Assembly (NCBI RefSeq): GCF_000321225.1
Contig: NW_004450267.1
Location: 7,548,601-7,612,600, forward strand
Length of the DNA stretch: 64,000 bases
Direction: 5' to 3'
Origin: Odobenus rosmarus divergens
Lineage: Eukaryota; Chordata; Mammalia; Carnivora; Odobenidae
Each line of letters opens with the position of its first letter. The first letter of the stretch is position 1. Below the pieces are notes generated by a model. That model did no database searches, was not told where the DNA came from, and was given only the letters and a program-made list of their open reading frames with translations. The position numbers and the translations under genes were made by a program. This document shows, piece after piece, positions 56,185 through 64,000 of this stretch.

Positions 56185-57875
56185 TGCATCTTCCTGAAGG
56201 TGATATTATGGACATGACTATTTGCCCTTTGGTGATGGGGTTAGTGAGAAGAAAAATGAAGCAGTGATATGATCTCTAAGGAGCCAGAGTGCCTACCTGG
56301 GTCTCATCACGGTCTATCATAGAATCACTATCCTCAGGGGCAGATTATGGGATCAAGGCAGCTGGGGGTGGGAGGGGGGAATATTCTAGTCCTTCCCTTA
56401 TTCCTTATGCTAACTAGATCCTTCCCAATGTGAATAAAATTGGACTGCAATTGGCAAGAGAAAGAGTTTATATACATGCACTAAGGGTTCCCACTATCTT
56501 ATATATTCCAGGTGTTCAAGATGTGGTTAAGGGTGGGGGGGGAAATAAGCCCATGTAATCGAGTTGGCCATGCCATGTTTCTTACTTTGCTCTCTGCAGA
56601 TTCAAAAAGTTGGTGAAGGCAGAGGAGATGTTAAGTTGAGAGAGCTCTTAACCCATCATGTCTAAACACAAGAGGAGGGACCACCTTGTTCTCTTAGGTC
56701 CTCAAGACCTTCCTATGAGGTGGATTTTCCAGCCTGTAATGTGTAGAACATTCCCCACCTCCTCCCATTCCTACTGATGACACATGCACCTTCCCCCTCC
56801 CAGTACCCCACATCTATTGGCAGGCTCCCTGGGCTGCCTTCCTGCTACACATGGGCTGCCTCTGCCAGCCCTGTCTAGCCTCCTGCAGACACAGCAGCAT
56901 TTGCCTGAGAGTCTCTCCCTGTGGCAGGGAAGGAGTCAATACCAGGGTCCTTATTTATTTATGTGTTGGTTTATTCCTTCCCAGGGATGAGGCAGTGGTT
57001 AAGGGGAAGAGGAGAGAGGAGGAACAGGGAGGGAAGGCCTAGAAAAGAAGCTGTGGTGGGCTAGAGATTGGCAGAAGAAATGTCTCTATAATTTGAACTG
57101 CTTTCCAACCACACTGTCTCTAACTGAGCCCCCTGGGGTAAAAGGTCTGTGTTTTACCGGGGATGAGAGTTTATAACCTTAATTATGCCTCAAAGCATTT
57201 GGCTGTGTTCATCCTGAAACTTCCAGCAGGGAAAAAAAAAAAATGTGGTTTCCATTACAGTGTCACTGAGGGACTTGTACTGGGGTTGGGATCATTAAAA
57301 TGAAAACACTGATGAGTAAGCCATGGCATTTTGTCTCCAAGCCTTACGTCCTTCCTCCACCCCTAGTCCTGTACTTTATTTTGAGACAGGCTTAAAATAG
57401 TCTATAAAATATGGAGCTCATTATCCCATCTAACAGATTTCATTTGGCATGAATGTAGATTAAAAGCCCCATGCCAATTCTTCCTCCTAGCCTGGGTTTA
57501 TAAGGAAGACACTCCTCTGCCTTTGCTCTGGACTGGTTTCTTTAGAACTCAATTCTGCAATAGACCAGGGGAGCCAGGAGGTGCCACTTTCAACCCCACT
57601 CAGCCTATTTTTCATGATAATAACAAGGGAGGATGGAGAAAGAAATACAGCCTGTTTGGGGGGCTTCTTAGAAATTTTGCCTGGAGTCTTAAGAAGCTGG
57701 ATCCAATCTAGACATCACTCAAACCCATGAATTCTCCAGCCTGCCCATTCTTTCACATACAACAACTATGTCAGGGACACTGAGCTTGTGAAAGGGGGCG
57801 GGGCTGGGTTGAAACCACAGGGAAATAGAATGGAAAGAGGCCTTGACTAGGAGTTTCTGTTTCCTGGCTTCATGG
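56185..57875. other. No gene recognised
   Basis: Includes G-rich runs near 56367 and 56532 and an A12 run near 57232. No convincing coding sequence. Confidence 0.45.
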
Positions 57876-57879
57876 GCAG

Positions 57880-57990
57880 GCTCAACCATAACTAAGTGCA
57901 TGGCCCCAGGAACTGAAATCCTCTCTTTGGGCTCAGTTTCCTCATCTCTTAAATGAGAGGTCTCTTCCAACTCTGTCTCTTCTTTTGCTG
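57880..57990 (+). mobile_element. MIR-like fragment
   Basis: 'gggctcagtttcctcatctcttaaatgagaggtctcttccaactctg' is the MIR central core. Confidence 0.65.
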
Positions 57991-58094
57991 AGGGTACAGT
58001 TATGGAGGTAAAGAGAATGAGAAACAAAAACCTCTTCTTACTTACCACTGATCTTGTTTGGCCCAATACCATCGCTTGAACCAGTAAATTCACT

Positions 58095-58340
58095 TTTTAT
58101 CTGATAAAACTCCAGCCTTCTCTGATTACACCTTTCCTCTGAATCACCAGAGTGTTTGCACTGCATTTTCTCTCACCCGGAATGCCCTTTTCCCTTCCTC
58201 TACCCAAATCCTTAAAAATCCAAATACTCACAAGGACAGTGTGCTTAATAGAAAGTATGTGCTGATGGCTTGATTTATATCTTTAATGCATTCCATGCAC
58301 AGGTGTCATCTCCTCTCCAAGAGTTTCCCACAGGGCCCAG
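58095..58340 (+). mobile_element. Possible LINE-2 3' UTR fragment
   Basis: 'ccagccttctctgattacacctttcc', 'gtttgcactgcattttctctcacccggaatgcccttttcccttcctctacccaaatcc' resembles L2 3' UTR order. Confidence 0.5.
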
Positions 58341-58489
58341 CATAAGTTTTGTGTAAGAGGAGGGAGGAGGGACTGATCTCTCGATTTCACTGGCAGGCTT
58401 ACGGTTCTCCACTCATTTACCATCCCCTCTGAGCCGTTTAATGGCAGAGTATACAGGTGATCGACCTCCCTGCCACCTCACCCCTGTAC

Positions 58490-58620
58490 TTTCTATTTAT
58501 AGGTTCTCTCTGAGTCCCCTCAGTTATCTCATCTATACAATGAAAATAACCCCACCTACATCACAGGGTTGTTGGAGACTTGAATGAAGCATGTGAGGAC
58601 CTATCCAAGGTCTTGAACTA
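58490..58620 (+). mobile_element. MIR fragment
   Basis: 'gagtcccctcagttatctcatctatacaatgaaaataaccccacctacatcacagggttgttggagacttgaatgaagcatgtgag' is the MIR core and tail. Confidence 0.75.
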
Positions 58621-58689
58621 GCCCCACTTCTCCAGTCTCAGCCCATGACATTGCCTACTCTTCTGCTAAGAGTATCAAGGCCACCTGAA

Positions 58690-59045
58690 GTGCACTCCCC
58701 CCCTTTTTTTTTGTTCTTCTTCTTTCTACTTAAAAATAGCTTTCTAAGCACCTCCTTCCACCTTCCTTCCAACAGAGGAAGCATTCCCCTCCTCCGGTCT
58801 ACCACTTCCATCTGTACTCTTCCTTCAACCCATCCCTACCTCCCCCAGGTCACTGCTGCACTTTACAGCACTTATCACAAGCTCTTATTATAAATTCAAC
58901 TGTTGCTGGACTTGTGCATTATCTGTCTCACCCACTAGAATGTTAAACTTCATGAAGACTTCATGCCTTATTCATGCTGTATCCCCAGCAAATAGCACAG
59001 GGCCCGTAACACTGTCGGCACTCAATGAATATTTATTGAATGGAT
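58690..59045 (+). mobile_element. LINE-2 3' end
   Basis: 'ctgcactttacagcacttatcacaagctcttattat', 'gcattatctgtctcacccactagaatgttaaacttcatgaag', 'tattcatgctgtatccccagcaaatagcacagggcccgtaacactgtcggcactcaatgaatatttattgaatgg'. A complete L2 3' terminus. Confidence 0.85.
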
Positions 59046-59059
59046 TAATAAATCCATTT

Positions 59060-60105
59060 CTGTACATCACTTTCAAACTTCTCCCTGTCATTGGCCCCAC
59101 CCCATCCTCAAATACATTTAGGCCTCCCTTCCTTAACAAAACCATCATTTGACCCTAATGTCCCACCAACCGCTATTCTATTTTTACTTTGCATTTTCTG
59201 ACATATTTCTCAAACAAACAATATGTGCTGGCTGCTGCCTCATCTTTACCATCTCCTCCCACTGCAATCTGGTTTTCTCCTCACCAAGGCTGCTGAAACA
59301 AAGCTGTGAGTAGTCACCAAAGCCTTCAATGTTGCCCCACCTCCCTGCTGATAAGGATCCCTAAGTGTCCCTTCTCCTCTACTCTCATGGATTTATTGTA
59401 TCCTGGCTCTCCTCCTACCCTTAGGAATACTCTCATGGCTTTGATCCTGTCTCCCCATGTCTACACTTTCCAAGATCAGTCTACACTAATCACGCTCCCC
59501 CCATACTGTCTTCCCTGAGCTACTATCAATTCACTATCACTTTTAGGCCGATAACTCAAAACCATGCATCTGCCACCCTAACTGCTCTCTAGAAACAGCC
59601 ATGTTTCAGTTGCATGAAAGAACTAGCATTAGGTTATACCACGTTACGCTTCCTCATATTTTAGTACCTGGTGCTGGTACTGTATTCCCAGTACCTATAC
59701 TCCCTCCTGCCTGGTATGTGGAAATTGGTCAATACATTTTTAAATTAAATGCTGCTGCCCTGCCATCATTTGCCTTTAACTTGACGTGCATGCAAGAATC
59801 TTCACAAGGTAGCCCCAACCTATCTCTCCACTCTTAACTCCTACCACACGGACACCCCAGAAAGTCCATACTCTGACTTCCAGCCTCATAACTAAGGACA
59901 ACTGAAGCTTAACTCAGTTCTTTCCTTCTCATCCTACCTGCCATTGTAATATCTGTTGTGTTATTTGTTATTGTCTGTTTCCCCCACTAGACTATAAAGT
60001 TTCATGAATACAAGAATACCATCTTCTTCAGCATTGTATTCCCAGAGCCTTAACAGGGCATAGCATACAGTAAGCCCACAGAGATGTTTGTTGAATGAGC
60101 AAACA
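59060..60105 (+). mobile_element. LINE-2, ORF2 3' part and 3' UTR
   Basis: Starts in L2/CR1 ORF2-like sequence ('tctcctcccactgcaatctggttttctcctcaccaaggctgctgaaacaaag', 'ctcctacccttaggaatactctcatggct', 'aggccgataactcaaaaccatgcatctgcc') and ends in the L2 3' terminus ('cccactagactataaagtttcatgaatac', 'ttgtattcccagagcctta', 'agatgtttgttgaatgagc'). Open frames inside are broken remains. About 1 kb, directly after another L2 3' end. Confidence 0.75.
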
Positions 60106-60254
60106 TTTCTTCTTTCATTCAGACTAATTATTTCTCCCTCTTATGAATGTATAGCACTCTTAGCAATTCAACAGGAAATAATACCTTGCAGCACCATGTA
60201 GCTATACTATAGGTATTACAGGTATATTATTTCACAGGTATTGCAAGTATTGTC

Positions 60255-60370
60255 CACATAGAACCATGGAACCTTACGGCTAGAAGGGATCCACCTTATA
60301 TAAATCCATCATTTCATAGAGGGGCCAACAGAGACTCACAGAGGCTATTGATAGTTCTCGGTCTTTCAGG
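60255..60370 (-). mobile_element. MIR/MIR3-like fragment
   Basis: 'ggaaccttacggctagaagggatccaccttatataaatccatcatttcatagaggggccaacagagactcacagagg' follows the antisense core. Confidence 0.55.
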
Positions 60371-60374
60371 AGTT

Positions 60375-60950
60375 TGAATTGCAAGCTCTCTAAGGGCAGG
60401 AAGCCTACTTCCTACCCCCAAATATTCCCTGCTATGCCTAGGCCCTTAGTAGATATGATTAGTACTGCCAGTAATGACACCAACAACATTTATTGCTTTG
60501 ACCAATTCTTTAATAACAAGCTACCTCCATCTGCAAGGTGAAGGGCAAATTCATCACTTACATTGAGAAACCAGTTGGCTCGCTGACCATCCAGGGACAC
60601 AGCTGCCCCATTACTCCTTGGCTCTCAGCAATCACTGAATATGCCACAAGAGTGGAACAGGCCCTGGGAAGCCACACCACACCCAGAAAAGTGCTGCTTT
60701 ACTGTTCTCACATCACGGTAACCTCCACCCCACTGGATGGAAACACCACACCTGGACGTCACAGAACAGCTATTGGTGTCCTTCCCCCAGGACGTGGCCT
60801 AGATATATCTTGTCTAGTGATCTCGCACCACAGACAAGACATCCCAGCGATATGCTCAGTCTGTGCTGACGAGAGGTGGACAGAAACCCCAGTTTAACAC
60901 GTGTGCTGGAGAAAGAGAAAAGGGGGTATCTCCCTACCTGTACCATAACA
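60375..60950. other. No gene recognised; one unassigned 119-codon frame
   Basis: The frame 60538-60897 is Thr/Pro/Ser-rich with scattered Cys and His and no motif I recognise. It has no partner exon and no homologous neighbour. I leave it unassigned. Confidence 0.35.
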
Positions 60951-60954
60951 GGTA

Positions 60955-61130
60955 TAGAAAGGACTCAATCCAGATGGGAGTCAGGTGTCCTGGATCTTGA
61001 CTCTTCCCTTAACAGCTCTGTGACTTTAGCGAAGTACCTAACCTCTATAAGCTTGTTCCCCATCTTTGAAACGGGGACTGAAGTAATCTACCTCAAAGAG
61101 ACATCATGAGGACCAACAGGGATAAGATAT
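60955..61130 (+). mobile_element. MIR SINE
   Basis: 'gagtcaggtgtcctggatcttgactcttcccttaacagctctgtgactttagcgaagtacctaacctctataagcttgttccccatctttgaaacggggactgaagtaatctacctcaaagagacatcatgagg'. Confidence 0.8.
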
Positions 61131-61134
61131 TAGA

Positions 61135-61816
61135 ATTGTCAAATCATTACAGTTCTCTTTTTAGCTCCTTAACAATGACATGATAATCAGGACCTTTCCT
61201 TTGTTCTCTGGAGAGTTCAGATACTCTGTTAGCCAAAGTGATTTACTGGAAACTACCTTGAACTAGGTGTCTGAGTGAGAATATAAAGGGGTGGTGGGAC
61301 AAGGACCTAAACTCAGAGAAGCTCCACTCTCAGTGGAGGGAAAGGACCCCCCCCCCAGAAGTAACTAAACTCCTAAAGGCAGCAGAAATCTGGGAGGAAA
61401 ACATGTACCTGCCAAGCACTTCTTCCAGCCAGGCAATGCTGCACATACTAACTCCTTCGGCACTCGCAACCACCACATGAGATGTGTCTTGTTACTACCC
61501 ATAGGAGCACACTGTGAGTCATGGAATAGTGCCCACCTGCCTCCAAACAGAACCAGGTATGACAAATTTGGGGAGCTCTTTCTGGAGGACATAGGCGTTG
61601 CAAGGTTTAGAAGGGGAAGGGTGTGGATTAACTATAAGAAGGAGAGACTTGGGGCATTTCTTGTGGATTCTGGAGCAACAGGGAATTGTCTGGGATGGTG
61701 TTTGAAGAGGTGCTGTGTTCAAACTCTTTACTAGATAAGAGACTTGGTCCCTTTGGAAAACTAGCCTTGTGCCAAAAGCCAATCAAATAACTATTAGAGA
61801 TATCTATTTGCAACTT
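61135..61816. other. No gene recognised
   Basis: A C10 run near 61347. Open frames on both strands (61477-61734 plus, 61519-61782 minus) overlap and are not convincing. Confidence 0.45.
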
Positions 61817-62021
61817 AAAAAGCTAAGTTAAGGGGTGCCTGTGTGGCTCAGTCGGTTAAGTATCTGCCTTCAGCTCAGGTCATGATCCCGGGGTCCCGGG
61901 ATTGAGTCCTGCATCAGGCTCCTTGCTCATTGGGGAGTCTGCTTCTCCCTCTCATTCTCCCTCTGTGCTCTCTCTCTCTCAAATAAATAACTACAATCTT
62001 AAAAAAAAAAAGCTAAGTTAA
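61817..62021 (+). mobile_element. CAN SINE (SINEC) with target-site duplications
   Basis: The body is 61832-62006: 'ggggtgcctgtgtggctcag', 'gggattgagtcctgcatcagg', CT-rich body, 'aaataaataactacaatctta' tail. The 15-bp duplication 'aaaaagctaagttaa' is exact at 61817-61831 and 62007-62021. Confidence 0.95.
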
Positions 62022-62024
62022 AGT

Positions 62025-63155
62025 AACTTCTTTACATATTATATGAATATTCCGCTCAAACGGGAAGGTGATTACAACCTAAACTCCTCTAATTAGAAAA
62101 TCCCCAGTGCAGGAGAGCCATCCAACACTTTTCATACACATGCTGTGTGCTTTTCTCTTCTTTTTCTCACAGACCATAGGAGGGAAGGGATAACTCATAA
62201 AGGTTGGCACAAAGCAGCCACACGTCAAGCTGGGCACACATAGGCAATAGTTAACAAGAGCAGGACAAGCCAAAGCAAAGTGGGTATCCCAGAGTCCATG
62301 ACAGTTGGGACTGGCCACAAGCAAATGGACTAAGTAGAGACACCAAGTCTGACACAGTCAGGGACCAGAACTGGGCAGATTACTGAGCAGCAAGCAGACC
62401 ACAGACAGGGCATCTATCAGTGATCGGAGACCAAGGGCCAAGAAGAGGATTATAGGCAAGGGAAGGACGAGATCAAAGGTCAGGATGCCTGAGAGCCACA
62501 GCCATGAGGGCTGCGTGCCTCTTGACCCTGCACTGCACCCAGCAGGGTCAATCCCTGGATTAGGAAATTTACGAGCTGTGACGGTTGAGGCAAGAGAGAA
62601 CAGCTGCACAGGGAGAGGGGGACTTTGGTAAGAAACAGAAAGTAGATTCCTGGCTGAACTAGAGCCCAACACTGAAGGCTTCAGGAAAGTTACTCTCCTC
62701 ACTGCCCATCTATCCAGAAGGAGAAAGGGAATTTCCTTCTTGAATTCTAGCTGAATACAGGCAATGCCCAGCTGTTGGGAGCTTTACTAAGAAGCAATGA
62801 AAGGTGCTTGACATCTGCAGTGACAAACCGTCATCCCAATCTCCCAAGCCCTAGGCAGTCATAACAGGGCGCCAAAGCCCCAAACAAGCTGGGGCCAGAC
62901 AACGTCCTTGCACACAGGTCAAGTTTGTTCCTAGAAATATGAAGGAAAGTCAAGGTTTAGCTAGGTAGTGATAGAAAATGGTTGCAGTGAAGTCTCTAAA
63001 GTTGCATGAATTATACCCAAAAGATTGTGTTCTTTTAAATTTTACTCCTTAGTGCATTCCTATGTTTACTCCTGTGTTTATTATTCTCATATAGTGACTG
63101 ATTTTCTCATTTATTTTATTTTGCTAAAGAGTCATTTTTGCCTTTACTCTCTGGC
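62025..63155. other. No gene recognised
   Basis: Unique-looking sequence, purine-rich at 62340-62480. The 114-codon minus-strand frame at 62358-62702 has no known domain. Confidence 0.45.
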
Positions 63156-63164
63156 ATCCGTATT

Positions 63165-63370
63165 ACAGGACGGCAGTGAGCAGTCCTCAAGCCCAGCTCC
63201 ATCAGAATCACCTGCAGAGCCCTTAAAAATGCCAACATCCAGCCCCCTTTCCAGCGATTCTAACTTAATTGGCTTGGGGAGGGGCAGTGGGAAGGGAGGA
63301 ACCGGACACTGCACTTTCTAAGAGTGCCCGGGTGATTCTAATGTACACACAGTGGTAAGAACCAGTCAGT
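63165..63370 (+). mobile_element. MER20/MER5A-type hAT-Charlie element
   Basis: 'gcagtcctcaagcccagctccatcagaatcacctgcagagcccttaaaaatgcc', 'gattctaacttaattggcttggggaggggcagtgggaagg', 'gtgattctaatgtacacacagtggtaagaacca': inverted ends around a G/C-rich middle. Confidence 0.7.
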
Positions 63371-63374
63371 TTCT

Positions 63375-64000
63375 GGCCCAGAATCCAAAGCACTGTGTGG
63401 TAGCTACAGGAATATGGACAAAGCATCAAGAAGAAATTAGCCATCTAAAGCCTATATTGTAAAGTCTACATATCACCTCTTAAGTTTCCCACACATCAGT
63501 CATTTAGGTACTTCTGACACCATTTCACCATATCCGTATATCTCCTACAGTTACTTCCTCGAGAGTATTTTAAATCAACTCCATTTTACTTACATTAATT
63601 TTTAAAAGAAACTAGTGGACTGAGGGTAAAGGCAAGCTGACATAAAAAGGCGAGGGCAAAAGAAGACAAGACGGGGGCTCCTAAGAGGGAAAAGCACTCA
63701 AGGCAGGTGGCAGGGAGAGGCAGAAGACCCAGGATACGGGGCAAAGTTGGCACAGGCATGGGGAGAGGAGAGCGGGAAGCCTGGTGATGGGTTGGAGGCT
63801 AGCAGAAGAATGCCAGAGAACAGGGTCACAGGCAGCAAGTGGTATGAGGCCATGCCCTTAAAGGAGCCCTAGGGAGGGAGAGGGGCTGAGGAAGCAGGGA
63901 GACTGGGTGGGGCAGGCACCTGAGGCCAGAGATTAGGGCAGGGCAGAGCATGAGACCCAAGCAGGGATGGCGGAAGTGAAGGGCTCTCTGAAAGATGAGT
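63375..64000. other. No gene recognised
   Basis: The last 400 bp are purine-rich (GGA/GCA-type) unique sequence. Nothing identified. Confidence 0.45.

Noticed and set aside
60538..60897. 119-codon plus-strand frame as a pseudogene
   Set aside because: No family recognised and no target-site duplication or A tail found.

Overview
The window reads as nuclear DNA from a carnivoran mammal. The clearest sign is seven copies of the tRNA-Lys-derived CAN SINE, each with a tRNA-like head, a pyrimidine-rich body and an AATAAA-rich A tail; six of the seven have exact target-site duplications and one (53997-54158) has a single mismatch. Six copies resemble the arctoid type (bears, seals, mustelids) more than the canine or feline types as I remember them; the seventh, at 36256-36465, belongs to an older-looking subfamily. 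The species cannot be named from this window.

No intact protein-coding gene is recognisable, and there is no CpG-island promoter. The open reading frames are short, are not supported by recognisable families, and mostly sit in repeats or GC-rich stretches. The DNA is therefore intergenic or deep-intronic. The only gene-derived sequences I can name are two dead retrocopies. The first is a nearly full-length processed copy of DBNL (drebrin-like, an actin-binding SH3 adaptor) on the minus strand at 28660-30967. It has a degraded poly(A) tract, an exact 11-bp target-site duplication, frameshifts and in-frame stops. The second is a 36-nt 5' fragment of U6 snRNA at 37155-37190 on the minus strand, flanked by an exact 17-bp duplication and lying inside an older LINE-1.

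Layout: 0-8 kb is mostly unique sequence with MIR-, MER- and L2-era relics. 8-10 kb has an old L1 piece, a solo MLT1-type LTR and a 110-bp L1 3' stub. 13.8-19.4 kb is dominated by two old L1 3' ends and two CAN SINEs. 20-28 kb is unique sequence with MIR and hAT relics. 28.6-31 kb is the DBNL retrocopy. 32-40.5 kb has paired MER5A/MER20 elements, two CAN SINEs, two minus-strand L1 pieces, the U6 fragment and a (CA)n tract. 40.5-52 kb is mostly unassigned, with MIR and L2 pieces, one CAN SINE and a (TG)n tract. At 52.8-53.05 kb a 43-bp minisatellite contains a 50-N assembly gap whose length is out of phase with the repeat. 54-56 kb is old L1 plus a MIR split by an insertion. 58-60.1 kb is rich in L2. 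The end of the window has one more CAN SINE and a MER relic.

Family names for old repeats come from remembered consensus sequences, not from a search, and their boundaries are approximate. Boundaries given by target-site duplications are exact to within a few bases. I found no previously undescribed biological system. The most instructive items are the two retrocopies, the phase-breaking gap, adjacent perfect hairpins at 21.4 kb and a strong G-quadruplex motif at 16.0 kb.
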